Positions 1-8,869 of a stretch of DNA of 64,000 bases are shown here, piece after piece. Within the stretch, counting starts at the first letter, position 1; every line of letters starts with the position of its first letter. Source of the DNA: Flavobacteria bacterium BBFL7 (GTDB taxonomy: Bacteria > Bacteroidota > Bacteroidia > Flavobacteriales > Flavobacteriaceae); assembly GCA_000153385.1 (NCBI GenBank), contig CH672374.1, forward strand, positions 942,958-1,006,957, written 5' to 3'. A model generated the notes under the pieces. It did no database searches, was not told the origin of the DNA, and was given only the letters and a program-made list of their open reading frames with translations. Made by a program: the position numbers and the translations under genes.

Positions 1-1930
1 AAGAACCTTCACCATAGTTATGATCTCCTACTACTACTGACGGTACACCTGCTGCTTTATAGGCTCTAGCTGTTGCTGGAACAGCTCCATACTCACCATC
101 TAACTGATTTTTAACAAGATTGGTTTGCTTATTATAGGCATTAACCGCTCCTATTAAACAGTTATTTGAGATGTTATCTAAGTGACCTCTATAACGTAAC
201 CATGGTCCAGCCATAGAAATATGATCTGTTGTACATTTACCAAAAGCCTTTATTAATAATTTTGCATTATTCACATTAGTACCTATAGGAGTAAAAGGTT
301 CTAGCAATTGCAATCTTTCAGAGTCTTCTGCAACATTTACAACAACACCGCTTCCATCTTCTTGTGGAGCTAAATAACCATCATCTTTTACTTCAAAACC
401 TTTAGGTGGTAATTCCCATCCTGTAGGCTCATCTAACATCACTTCTTCTCCATCTTCATTAATTAACTTATCAGTGATAGGATTAAAGTCTAGTCTACCG
501 GCGATAGCTATAGCAGCCACCATCTCTGGAGAAGCTACAAAGGCATGAGTGTTAGGGTTCCCATCGGCACGTTTTGCAAAGTTTCTATTAAATGAATGGA
601 TAATAGAGTTCTTAGGTGCATTTTTAGGATCTTCATAACGTGCCCATTGACCTATACATGGTCCACAAGCATTGGTAAAGATTTTTGCATCTAATTCTTC
701 AAATATTCCTAGTATTCCGTCACGCTCTGTAGTATAACGTACTTTTTCAGATCCAGGATTGATTCCGAATTCTGCTTTAGTTTTTAATTTTTTATCAATA
801 GCCTGCTGCGCAATAGAACTTGCACGAGAAAGATCTTCATAAGAAGAGTTAGTACAAGAACCTATAAGTCCCCATTCTACTTTAAGAGGCCAATCGTTCT
901 CAGTAGCCTTTGCATTCATTGAACCTACTTCAGTAGCTAAATCTGGAGTAAATGGTCCATTTAAGTGAGGCATTAAAGTATCAAGATTAATTTCAATAAC
1001 TTGATCAAAATATTGTTCTGGATTAGCATATACTTCATCATCACCAGTAAGGTATTCTTTCACATCATTTGCAGCATCTGCAATATCTGAACGATCTGTC
1101 GCACGAAGATAACGTTCCATAGAGGCGTCATATCCAAAAGTAGATGTCGTTGCACCTATTTCTGCTCCCATGTTACAGATAGTTCCCTTTCCAGTACAAG
1201 AAAGGTTAGCAGCACCATCACCAAAATATTCTACAATTGCTCCGGTTCCACCTTTAACAGTTAGAATTTCAGCAACTTTAAGAATTACATCCTTAGGAGC
1301 TGTCCAACCAGATAACTTACCTGTTAATTTAACACCAATAAGCTTAGGGAATTTCAATTCCCAAGCCATACCAGCCATCACATCTACAGCATCTGCTCCA
1401 CCTACACCTATAGCAACCATTCCTAATCCACCTGCATTAACAGTATGGGAATCAGTTCCTATCATCATTCCTCCAGGGAATGCATAGTTTTCAAGAACTA
1501 CTTGGTGAATAATACCAGCACCAGGTTTCCAAAACCCAATACCATATTTATCAGATACTGATTCTAAGAAATTGAAAACTTCGTTAGAAGTATTTAATGC
1601 ATTTTGAAGGTCAGAACTAGCTCCATTTTTTGCTTGAATCAAGTGATCACAATGAACTGTTGTAGGAACTGCTACTTCAGTCTTACCAGCTTGCATAAAT
1701 TGAAGTAAAGCCATTTGAGCCGTAGCATCTTGACATGCGATACGATCTGGTGCAAAGTCTACATAGTCTTTACCTCTAGTAAAAGGTTTACCAGGTGTTC
1801 CATCCCAAAGGTGAGAATATAAAATTTTCTCAGCTAGTGTAAGAGGTTTACCAGTAATCTCACGCGCTTTATTTACGCGAGCTGGCATCTCAGCATACAC
1901 CTTTTTAATCATATCAATATCAAAAGCCAT
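1..1930 (-). CDS. acn: Aconitate hydratase (partial, C-terminus off the left edge)
   Basis: TCA-cycle aconitase, interconverting citrate and isocitrate in the cytoplasm. The frame opens with ATG at 1930 ([19 protein letters not shown]) and runs without a stop to the window edge, about 643 residues. The [4Fe-4S] ligands are visible: Cys359 in [10 protein letters not shown], and Cys422 and Cys425 in [10 protein letters not shown]. Their spacing equals that of mitochondrial aconitase (358/421/424), so this is the mitochondrial-like aconitase class rather than AcnB. The swivel-domain motif GDHNYGEGS is the last part seen; the family is usually about 750 residues, so roughly 110 are missing. It is monocistronic as far as can be seen. 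The gene symbol is generic. Confidence 0.96.
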   Translation of the reverse strand, partial: MAFDIDMIKKVYAEMPARVNKAREITGKPLTLAEKILYSHLWDGTPGKPFTRGKDYVDFAPDRIACQDATAQMALLQFMQAGKTEVAVPTTVHCDHLIQAKNGASSDLQNALNTSNEVFNFLESVSDKYGIGFWKPGAGIIHQVVLENYAFPGGMMIGTDSHTVNAGGLGMVAIGVGGADAVDVMAGMAWELKFPKLIGVKLTGKLSGWTAPKDVILKVAEILTVKGGTGAIVEYFGDGAANLSCTGKGTICNMGAEIGATTSTFGYDASMERYLRATDRSDIADAANDVKEYLTGDDEVYANPEQYFDQVIEINLDTLMPHLNGPFTPDLATEVGSMNAKATENDWPLKVEWGLIGSCTNSSYEDLSRASSIAQQAIDKKLKTKAEFGINPGSEKVRYTTERDGILGIFEELDAKIFTNACGPCIGQWARYEDPKNAPKNSIIHSFNRNFAKRADGNPNTHAFVASPEMVAAIAIAGRLDFNPITDKLINEDGEEVMLDEPTGWELPPKGFEVKDDGYLAPQEDGSGVVVNVAEDSERLQLLEPFTPIGTNVNNAKLLIKAFGKCTTDHISMAGPWLRYRGHLDNISNNCLIGAVNAYNKQTNLVKNQLDGEYGAVPATARAYKAAGVPSVVVGDHNYGEGS

Positions 1931-2162
1931 ATATCTTTTTTTAATTATCGTTTTTAAGGATTGCGAAGTTACAAAAATGAGGCGTGAAATGAAAGCCTAA
2001 CTGCGCTACCACAGTAGTTTAGACAATATCAAAATAGCGAGACTAGGCAAGGCTTTTAATTATCAAATTAATAATTAAACCTCCTTAAATTATCGATTTG
2101 ACAATTATATCTGTAAAGATTACTAAACTAATAAAACACGATATTGAATCAACGCCTCAAAT

Positions 2163-2336
2163 TTACTTCTTAGCCACTGTTTTAATGATGTAATAAATAG
2201 CTGCGAGATCAGCAGCGTATCCTAAAACCATAATACTGTAACTAAAAATGGGATAGATGTCAATATAAAATGCTCCAGCACCGACTAAAATACCACCAAT
2301 AAGAAAGAGGTATAAACTAGCTGCATATTTATGCAT
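2163..2336 (-). CDS. 57-residue membrane protein at the end of the PPIase/MoxR operon
   Basis: Short frame starting MHKYAASLYLFLIGGILVG and ending TVAKK. Two hydrophobic segments (about residues 6-27 and 29-51) are separated by a short YIDIYP turn, suggesting a small two-helix inner-membrane protein. Its ATG lies 3 bp past the stop of the MoxR gene, so it is probably the last gene of that operon. I recognise no family. The clean length, start and position argue for a real gene rather than chance. Confidence 0.65.
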   Translation of the reverse strand: MHKYAASLYLFLIGGILVGAGAFYIDIYPIFSYSIMVLGYAADLAAIYYIIKTVAKK

Positions 2337-2339
2337 GAG

Positions 2340-3293
2340 TTACAAAATTTTTGCAATAATACTGTCCTCAGTATAACCTTCTGCCTCGGCCTTATAATTT
2401 TTAATAATACGATGTCTTAAGATTCCTGTAGCAACGGCTTTTACATCTTCTATATCTGGGCTGTACTTACCATTTACCGCTGCATGAGTTTTAGCTGCTA
2501 AAATGAGGTTTTGAGAGGCTCGAGGACCTGCACCCCAATCGATGTATTCTTTTACAATCTCCGGAGCCGCATCAGATTTAGGTCTTGTTTTACCTACTAA
2601 AGCTACAGCATATTCGATCACATTATCTGCCACGGGAATGCGTCTTACTAATTGCTGGAAATCAATAATTTCTTGAGCATTAAATAAAGCATTAACTTGT
2701 GGTTTACTATTACTAGTAGTCGCCTTTACTACGTTTACCTCTTCCTCAAAAGATGGATACTCTAGATTAATAGCAAACATAAATCGGTCTAACTGAGCTT
2801 CTGGTAAGGGATAAGTCCCTTCTTGTTCAATAGGATTTTGAGTTGCCAGGACAAAGTATGGTGCGTCCAACTTATAATTATGTCCTGCAACCGTAACCGT
2901 TTTCTCTTGCATCGCTTCTAGTAAAGCTGCTTGAGTTTTAGGTGGCGTTCGATTAATCTCATCTGCTAGGATGATATTAGAAAAAATAGGGCCTTTGATA
3001 AATTTAAAGGTTCTACTTTCATCTAGTATTTCACTACCTAAAATATCACTAGGCATTAAATCTGGTGTAAACTGTATACGCTTGAATTGTAGTCCTAAAG
3101 CTTGAGAAATTGTGTTGACCATTAATGTTTTGGCAAGACCTGGCACACCAACTAATAAGGCATGACCACCTGCAAAAATAGAAATGAGAATCTGGTCTAT
3201 GACTTCATCTTGTCCTATTATAATTTTAGCAATTTCTTTCTTAAGCTCTTGGTGTTTTTTAACCAAGTTATCTATAGCAGTTACATCTGACAT
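2340..3293 (-). CDS. moxR: MoxR-family AAA+ ATPase
   Basis: 317-residue AAA+ ATPase, the usual MoxR length. Walker A is GVPGLAKT (residues 49-56), Walker B is IILADE (107-112) followed by INRTPPKTQAALLEAMQE, and sensor 1 lies in FVLATQNPIEQEGTYPLPEAQLDRF. MoxR proteins act as chaperone-like ATPases in maturation of partner proteins, often with VWA-domain proteins encoded nearby. No VWA gene is seen here; instead it lies 12 bp downstream of a periplasmic peptidyl-prolyl isomerase, so an envelope-biogenesis role is inferred from context only. Confidence 0.93.
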   Translation of the reverse strand: MSDVTAIDNLVKKHQELKKEIAKIIIGQDEVIDQILISIFAGGHALLVGVPGLAKTLMVNTISQALGLQFKRIQFTPDLMPSDILGSEILDESRTFKFIKGPIFSNIILADEINRTPPKTQAALLEAMQEKTVTVAGHNYKLDAPYFVLATQNPIEQEGTYPLPEAQLDRFMFAINLEYPSFEEEVNVVKATTSNSKPQVNALFNAQEIIDFQQLVRRIPVADNVIEYAVALVGKTRPKSDAAPEIVKEYIDWGAGPRASQNLILAAKTHAAVNGKYSPDIEDVKAVATGILRHRIIKNYKAEAEGYTEDSIIAKIL

Positions 3294-3305
3294 GTGATCT
3301 GTTTA

Positions 3306-4775
3306 TTATTTATTCCATTCATTTTCAAAATCACAATCTTTAAACTCTGCACCTATCTTTATATATGTGTCTTTCAGTTTTTCTGATTGCCATTTTCTAA
3401 TGGCTTTTACTTGTTTATCTCTTAATGCGATATCTTTAATCTTTAAATAGTCTAAAGCATAGTCTGCCTTGTGATCTTTAATCTTATTAATCACATAAAT
3501 TATTTTAAATGTAGCACGTCCTACCTGATCTTTCTCATCGATGATACCACTTACATCTCCTTTTTCAAGAAAGATGATTTGTCTCGTTAAATCTTCAGAT
3601 AGCCTGGTAAGATCTAATCGAGCTTCACCAGTATTAGGGTTGATTAACTTACCGCCATTCTTTGCCGTTTCTTTTTCATCACTCATCTCTCGTGCCGCTT
3701 GATCAAAAGTAATCTCACCTAATATGATACGGTCTCTCATTTCATCTAGCTTTTGCTTTGCATCATTAACTTGTGCAACAGAGATGTATGGGTATAATAA
3801 TATATGACGCACATCACGTACTTGTCCTTTTACCTTTTCTACTTTAAGAATATGCCACCCAAAAACTGTTTCAAATGGTTCACTTACTTCACCTTCTGTT
3901 AAAGAGAATGCAGCTTCTTTAAATTCTTTCACAAAAGGATCTCCTCTTTTTAAAGAGATGATTCCACCTTGACGTTCTGTAGCCACATCTTCAGAAAACA
4001 AAGCTGCTTTTGCAGCAAAGCTGGCACCATTTTCTAAAACATCTGTACGATATTCATTAAGTTTATCTACCACATCTTTTATGGCATCTTCACTAGGTTT
4101 AGGTTTCACTACGATTTGTGCCATCTCTACTTCAGTATTAAATAGAGGACGCTCATCTTCTGGTAAATCATAGAAAAACTCTCGCACTTCTTCTGGTGTG
4201 ATTTCCACTTCTTCAGTAATACGTTGCTGCATGCGTTGTGCCAGTTTCATATCTCTAGTGATACGATTTAAAGCAGATCTCAATTCAGGCATGCTGCTTT
4301 TTTGATACTTTTTCAATACTGCTTCATCACTACCTAATATACCTTTAAAGTATGCGATACGCTGGTCAGTCTCTGCCTCTACTTCTTGATCACTTACTGT
4401 TATACTATCTTGCACAGCATGATGAGCAAACATTTTTTCCCTTAAAATACTCTCAATTAATTGACAGTCTGACAATTCTCCTAAATCTTGATCTCCTTGA
4501 ATTTCTAGTATTTGTTTTTTGATATCTGAGTTCAGGATGACATAATCACCGACAACACCAGACACACCATCGATCAGTTCTCTTACCTGAACTACTGGAG
4601 CTGGTTTTACAGAGTCGATTTTACGCATAGCTAACAATACTTCTTCTTTTACCTGATCATCAGACATTTGAATAGTATCTGTTTGTGCCAGAGACGCTTT
4701 CGCGAAAGCGAGACCTAAAACAACCAGTAGGTATTTATGACTTAATTTGAAATTTCTTACTCTTGATAGCATCAT
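3306..4775 (-). CDS. SurA-like periplasmic peptidyl-prolyl isomerase (two parvulin regions)
   Basis: 489 residues with an N-terminal signal peptide (hydrophobic YLLVVLGLAFAKASLAQ). A SurA-type helical N-terminal domain (about 55-210) is followed by two parvulin regions: about 216-318 (GGIISLKRGDPFVKEFKEAAF and FGWHILKVE) and about 322-430 (RHILLYP, GGKLINPNTG). The family folds and escorts outer-membrane proteins in the periplasm. The first 41 bp overlap the end of the upstream gene, which suggests coupled translation; no later Met precedes the signal peptide. A copy of the 16-bp palindrome encodes AFAKA exactly at the signal-peptide end (4695-4710). Confidence 0.92.
   Translation of the reverse strand: MMLSRVRNFKLSHKYLLVVLGLAFAKASLAQTDTIQMSDDQVKEEVLLAMRKIDSVKPAPVVQVRELIDGVSGVVGDYVILNSDIKKQILEIQGDQDLGELSDCQLIESILREKMFAHHAVQDSITVSDQEVEAETDQRIAYFKGILGSDEAVLKKYQKSSMPELRSALNRITRDMKLAQRMQQRITEEVEITPEEVREFFYDLPEDERPLFNTEVEMAQIVVKPKPSEDAIKDVVDKLNEYRTDVLENGASFAAKAALFSEDVATERQGGIISLKRGDPFVKEFKEAAFSLTEGEVSEPFETVFGWHILKVEKVKGQVRDVRHILLYPYISVAQVNDAKQKLDEMRDRIILGEITFDQAAREMSDEKETAKNGGKLINPNTGEARLDLTRLSEDLTRQIIFLEKGDVSGIIDEKDQVGRATFKIIYVINKIKDHKADYALDYLKIKDIALRDKQVKAIRKWQSEKLKDTYIKIGAEFKDCDFENEWNK
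4695..4710. repeat. 16-bp palindrome CGCTTTCGCGAAAGCG, copy 1 (inside a coding sequence)
   Basis: Perfect copy, read in its host gene as Ala-Phe-Ala-Lys-Ala within the signal peptide of the SurA-like protein. Confidence 0.97.
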
Positions 4776-5586
4776 CTAATAAATCTTTTTCTAATTTTTT
4801 AATGTAATTAAGTTTGCGCCTGTTAAGCAATACTTGTTTTATAGTAGGTTTTACGTAAGATAGTGGTGCATTATCACCGCGGCGCAGTACATTATTGAAT
4901 CGCACCAAATATACGCCAACGCTATCTTCTAATTTCCAATATTTTTTATCTTTTATATATCGTTCTTCATTCGATGGATTGATGGCACTTACTCTGTCAA
5001 AAACAATCTTTTTTTGAACCCATATACTATCATTTAAAAAATGACTTTTAAAACCTAACGATAGACTGTCTAATTTTCTATAAGCATCTTCAGTGCCACT
5101 TTTAAATAACTTATCAATCGAACCTACATCTGTATATAAAGGATCTAATTGTATATATCTAAATTGCACTAAATCTTCATTGAGTTTGAAATCCTTTTGA
5201 TGCTCTTCAAAATACTTATCAACGGCAGCAGGTTTAATAACTGTATCGAGATTTTGTTTAGTAAGTTCTTGCTTATAGGCTTGTGAATAAAGCTCAAAAC
5301 GATATTTTTCAATAAGTTTATCTAGCTGTTCTTGCTGCGATAGCGATATATTTTTGCGTGCATTTTGCATTAACAACCGCTCTGTAGCCCAATTATTAAT
5401 ATAACTAGAAACTATTATAGCGCTATCCTCTTTAGTATACTGGTCTGGCAATAAATTTTTAATATCATCTTGAGAGAGGTAAGCGTCTCCTACCATAACA
5501 ACCGCGTCCACAGGTTGAGCTTGCTGAAAATATTCACAAGAACTTAGAAACAATAAAAAAGCTATGTAATAGAATAGTTTATACAT
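4735..5586 (-). CDS. Lipoprotein related to SurA/PpiD N-terminal chaperone regions
   Basis: 283 residues. MYKLFYYIAFLLFLSSC gives a lipoprotein signal with Cys17 as the lipidated residue. The rest is charged and helical (VDKYFEEHQKDFKLNEDLVQFRYIQL, IKQVLLNRRKLNYIKKLEKDLLDDA), resembling the chaperone part of parvulin proteins without a recognisable parvulin catalytic domain. It sits between two parvulin genes and overlaps both (8 bp upstream, 41 bp downstream), so the three are co-translated. The inferred role is an outer- or inner-membrane-anchored partner in envelope protein folding. Its catalytic status is unknown. Confidence 0.8.
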   Translation of the reverse strand: MYKLFYYIAFLLFLSSCEYFQQAQPVDAVVMVGDAYLSQDDIKNLLPDQYTKEDSAIIVSSYINNWATERLLMQNARKNISLSQQEQLDKLIEKYRFELYSQAYKQELTKQNLDTVIKPAAVDKYFEEHQKDFKLNEDLVQFRYIQLDPLYTDVGSIDKLFKSGTEDAYRKLDSLSLGFKSHFLNDSIWVQKKIVFDRVSAINPSNEERYIKDKKYWKLEDSVGVYLVRFNNVLRRGDNAPLSYVKPTIKQVLLNRRKLNYIKKLEKDLLDDAIKSKKFQIKS

Positions 5587-7555
5587 TCTTTGCTATTGCT
5601 TTTTTAACTTTTTTAAATACCTTTTTATTCACTTTAATATTTCTACCATTGCGTAAAGAAGACATCCAGTCTTTTTCTAATTGCTGCTGGTAGTCATTTA
5701 TCACGGCACCACGTGCCTCTTCTAATGTTTTTTGTGTAGGCTCTAGAATCTCTTTTACAAGAATAACTTTATAGAATCCTGTTTTTTCATCATAATATAT
5801 TGAAGAAACACCTTCTTTTATTTCAAAATTGTCTGGCAGTCGATTATATGTTTCTTCCACCACACCATTAGACATCATCACTTTTGTACGACCATCAATA
5901 TTAAAACGTTCTTTAATCTCTTCTCTAGAAGTACCTTTCATTAATAATTGCTGCACCTGTGTTGCTACCTCTTCTGTCGTGTTTTGAGTTAAGATGATAT
6001 CTACTCTACGTTTCCATTGATATTTATCTGTATGTAAATCATAATAAGCTTGTTGACCTAGAGAATCTTCTTTTGCTTTATTCCATATTTTAGTCTCGAG
6101 CAAATCAAATAACAATAAACCTTCTTTATATTCATCATATATAAAGGCAAAGTCTTTATTTTCATTTACTAAATTTCTATCATAGTAGGCAGCAATGGAT
6201 TTATCTATAAAGTCGTAATAGATTTTTTTAATTTTATCTTCTCTACTAGCATAGTTTGTAAAATCTTTTTTCTGACGGTTCACAACATCTTTATAGAAAT
6301 CTGCATAGGTGATATCTTTATCATTAATACTGAACATTTTTAAACCAGCTGTCTTAATAGATGGATCAAACTGCCAGCTATTAGTTAAGATAGAATCTGT
6401 AATTGTTTCATTGAGGACTTTAAGTACCTCTTCAGATCGTTTTACATTATATTTTTCTCGCAACCCTTTATTAAAAGAATCTGTAATCTTGCGAGCACGA
6501 GGCGATTTTCTGATTTTTTCTTTCAGTGATGGTGCCAGCTCTTCATAAGAACCTACGGGATGTTTTTCTATTAATTTTACAATATGCCATCCAAATTTAG
6601 ATTTAAACGGTGCTGAGTAAGAACCTTTTTCTTCTAAACCGAACGCAATGTCCTCAAATACTGGTGCATTTAAACCACCTGTTCCAAAACGATCTAGCTT
6701 ACCGCCACGAGAGGCTGAGCTCATATCGTCAGAGAATTCTCTTGCCAGCTCTTCAAACTTACCTGACTCTTGTAATTGTTTATACACATCTTGAATGCGT
6801 TTTGCTGCCGTTTTCTCACTAGCATCTCGTGCGTCAAAAGTCATAATATGAGAAACAGTAACCTCACCTCTTGCAGGCCTATCTTCAAAGACCTTTACAA
6901 TATGATAGCCAAAGTCTGTTCTAAAAATATCTGAATGTTTACCTACTGGAGTATTAAATGCAGCATTTTCAAAGGGATATACCATTCTAAAAACACTAAA
7001 CCAACCTAACTTCCCTTCATTTCCAGCGCTAGGACCTTCGCTTTTTGTGCGTGCGAGTTGAGAAAAGTCTGCTCCATTATCAAGTTCATTCTTAATAGAA
7101 TTAATTTTATTCCACGCTTTTAAAGTATCATGTGGTGTATCGCCTGGTCCTACTTTAACTAATATATGACTAGCATTTACTTCTCTTTTTTTACGATCAT
7201 ATGCTTCTCTAACTAAAGATTCTGTGACCTCTGTATCTGTCAGGTAAGCTTGTGCTAGACTTTGTCTATAATTATTAAGTTCTTTTTTATACGACTCTTT
7301 ATTATCAAGGCCTAATTCATAAGCTTGCATTAACTTAAGCCTATAGTCTATGTACAAATCGAGATAATTCTCTATATCCTTTTGAGAATCATCCTGTACA
7401 ATATCTAGATTTTTGAGATAAACTCTCATAAATGTTCCCGCGTCATAGGAATTGCCATCTATCGTTAGTAAAGTTTTATCTTCTAGTTCTTGAGCGACTG
7501 CTATCGAACTTATAAAAAGTAATAGTATCGTAAAAAAACGTTTTGTAAAAATCAT
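5579..7555 (-). CDS. Periplasmic peptidyl-prolyl isomerase with two parvulin domains
   Basis: 658 residues with a signal peptide ending in SSIAVAQ. Two parvulin domains are clear: about residues 127-228 (NASHILVKVGPGDT, GKLGWFSVFRMVYPFENAAF, FGYHIVKVF) and about 231-335 (VSHIMTFDARD, GGKLDRFGTGGLNAPVFEDIAF, FGWHIVKLIEKHP). The C-terminal half is a long helical and chaperone-like region. It is the first gene of the five-gene operon down to 2163, with a good flavobacterial promoter directly upstream. The likely role is folding or quality control of secreted and outer-membrane proteins. PpiD/SurA-like is as precise as sequence reading allows. Confidence 0.92.
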   Translation of the reverse strand: MIFTKRFFTILLLFISSIAVAQELEDKTLLTIDGNSYDAGTFMRVYLKNLDIVQDDSQKDIENYLDLYIDYRLKLMQAYELGLDNKESYKKELNNYRQSLAQAYLTDTEVTESLVREAYDRKKREVNASHILVKVGPGDTPHDTLKAWNKINSIKNELDNGADFSQLARTKSEGPSAGNEGKLGWFSVFRMVYPFENAAFNTPVGKHSDIFRTDFGYHIVKVFEDRPARGEVTVSHIMTFDARDASEKTAAKRIQDVYKQLQESGKFEELAREFSDDMSSASRGGKLDRFGTGGLNAPVFEDIAFGLEEKGSYSAPFKSKFGWHIVKLIEKHPVGSYEELAPSLKEKIRKSPRARKITDSFNKGLREKYNVKRSEEVLKVLNETITDSILTNSWQFDPSIKTAGLKMFSINDKDITYADFYKDVVNRQKKDFTNYASREDKIKKIYYDFIDKSIAAYYDRNLVNENKDFAFIYDEYKEGLLLFDLLETKIWNKAKEDSLGQQAYYDLHTDKYQWKRRVDIILTQNTTEEVATQVQQLLMKGTSREEIKERFNIDGRTKVMMSNGVVEETYNRLPDNFEIKEGVSSIYYDEKTGFYKVILVKEILEPTQKTLEEARGAVINDYQQQLEKDWMSSLRNGRNIKVNKKVFKKVKKAIAKNV

Positions 7556-7577
7556 ATTTATTCTCTTTCAAGGCTAG

Positions 7578-7607
7578 CAAAAATAACCATATTTTGACCC
7601 TATACAA
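7578..7607 (-). promoter_or_regulatory. Bacteroidetes-type promoter for the PPIase-MoxR operon
   Basis: Read on the minus strand: TTG (-33 element, 7605-7607), a 19-bp spacer, then TATTTTTG (7578-7585), which matches the TAnnTTTG -7 consensus. Transcription would start about 10-20 bp before the ATG at 7555. Confidence 0.6.
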
Positions 7608-7713
7608 AACGCTTCTCATGTAGACCTAGTATATCTTATACCCATCAATTTTTATGAGCTATTTCTGAACGCTAATCTCGTTAGTTTTATAACACCATTG
7701 CGACCTAAAATAA

Positions 7714-8172
7714 ATGATTAAAAGCACACATCAAGTGACCATACCACTACCTATCGATAAGGTTATGGGACTTTTTAAAAATCAAGATTATTTTAAAGGA
7801 TGGCAAAAAGGATTAGTAAGTTTTGAAAATCTTACACCTACCATAGGGCAACCAGGTAGTAAGCGCAGTATGAAAATAAAAGCAGCAGGCACCACCATCA
7901 CCATGGTAGAACAAATCACTGCAATAGACCTTCCACATTTATGGGAAGCTACATATCGAACTAAAGGTGTTCTTAATAAACAAAGCAACTTCTTTGAGGA
8001 AAAAGTCATAAAAAAAGATAATCAAACCTATAAAGTTACCGTATGGAAAAGCACGGCCACATTCTCATTTACTGGTATGATGCGTATTATTGCCAGAGGT
8101 AGACCTCAAATTTTTACCACTCAAACACACCAGCACATGGAAGATTTTAAGACCTTTGCTAGTACAATGTAA
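7714..8172 (+). CDS. SRPBCC-family lipid/ligand-binding protein
   Basis: 152-residue single-domain protein of the START/polyketide-cyclase (SRPBCC) type. The opening KSTHQVTIPLPIDKVMGLFKNQDYFKGWQKGLVSFENL and the middle GSKRSMKIKAAGTTITMVEQITAIDLPHLWEATY follow the alternating strand pattern of that fold. No signal peptide, so cytoplasmic. The ligand is unknown. It is followed 5 bp later by a 79-residue gene, probably in the same transcript. Confidence 0.75.
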   Translation: MIKSTHQVTIPLPIDKVMGLFKNQDYFKGWQKGLVSFENLTPTIGQPGSKRSMKIKAAGTTITMVEQITAIDLPHLWEATYRTKGVLNKQSNFFEEKVIKKDNQTYKVTVWKSTATFSFTGMMRIIARGRPQIFTTQTHQHMEDFKTFASTM

Positions 8173-8177
8173 AGATC

Positions 8178-8417
8178 ATGAATAGAGAGCTTAAATTAAT
8201 ATGGGACTTTAAAGGTCCTGATGCGCAACGCACTGCACAGCATCATGTTATTCACTTAGATGAGTTTATCGAGAGAGACAAAATTGAATCATTAGGTACT
8301 GGTGTAGAAAAAATAAGCAATAGTCACTTCATCGCTTTTATGGGAATTGCAGAAGAAGCCATGCCACCAGTACGTGATGCCCTAAAACCACATCGTGGGC
8401 AATTGTGGATGGTTTAA
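8178..8417 (+). CDS. Conserved-looking 79-residue protein, function unknown
   Basis: Short soluble protein (MNRELKLIWDFKGPDAQRTAQHHVIHLDEFIERDKI...). It has a His-rich patch near residues 22-26, no signal peptide and no membrane segment. It starts 5 bp after the SRPBCC gene, so co-transcription is likely. I recognise no catalytic motif. The tight spacing and clean start make it credible as a gene. Confidence 0.6.
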   Translation: MNRELKLIWDFKGPDAQRTAQHHVIHLDEFIERDKIESLGTGVEKISNSHFIAFMGIAEEAMPPVRDALKPHRGQLWMV

Positions 8418-8420
8418 TCA

Positions 8421-8436
8421 CGCTTTCGCGAAAGCG
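8421..8436. repeat. 16-bp palindrome CGCTTTCGCGAAAGCG, copy 2 (intergenic)
   Basis: Perfect copy starting 3 bp after the stop of the 79-residue gene. There is no T-run behind it, so it is not a typical intrinsic terminator. Confidence 0.97.
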
Positions 8437-8533
8437 TAAATTCAATATCTGATCTTATTAATATTTAATTAAAACGTCACAGCACAGGACAGATGTTTAA
8501 TAATTGCTTAATTTTAAGTACTAAATCGCAGCT

Positions 8534-8869
8534 ATGGAAACGAACCACCTAATGTGGAGTAAAAACGAATTTCAAACTTACTTATTACTCTACTGTGCTA
8601 GTGCAGACCTATCTCAAGGTGCTGAAGAATTGCATTTTATAAAAGAGCATGTAGAGAAATCAGATTTCAGAACAATTCATAGAGTTTTTAATAATGATAC
8701 GGACTACCAAAGTCTGAAAAGAGTTCAAGAATATGTAAAACATCATAATTTATCTGAGCCTGAACTTACTGATACGTTTAAAGAAGTTAAAACGCTTTTT
8801 AAAATTGATGGTGAGTATGATTCAATGGAAAAGCATTTGTTAAAAATGCTTAAATCTATTCTTGCATAA
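8534..8869 (+). CDS. 111-residue helical protein, function unknown
   Basis: Soluble, mostly helical protein (WSKNEFQTYLLLYCASADLSQGAEELHFIKEHV...KHLLKMLKSILA). Its pattern of acidic residues and helices loosely recalls TerB-like or calerythrin-like small proteins, but no metal-binding signature can be asserted. Its stop overlaps the start of the FAD-oxidase gene by one base (TAATG), so the two are translationally coupled. Confidence 0.65.
   Translation: METNHLMWSKNEFQTYLLLYCASADLSQGAEELHFIKEHVEKSDFRTIHRVFNNDTDYQSLKRVQEYVKHHNLSEPELTDTFKEVKTLFKIDGEYDSMEKHLLKMLKSILA

Noticed and set aside
1170-1487. Plus-strand frame of 105 codons within aconitase
   Set aside because: It lies entirely opposite the aconitase gene, is Pro/Thr/Ile-rich in a low-complexity manner, and has no recognisable motif: a shadow frame.
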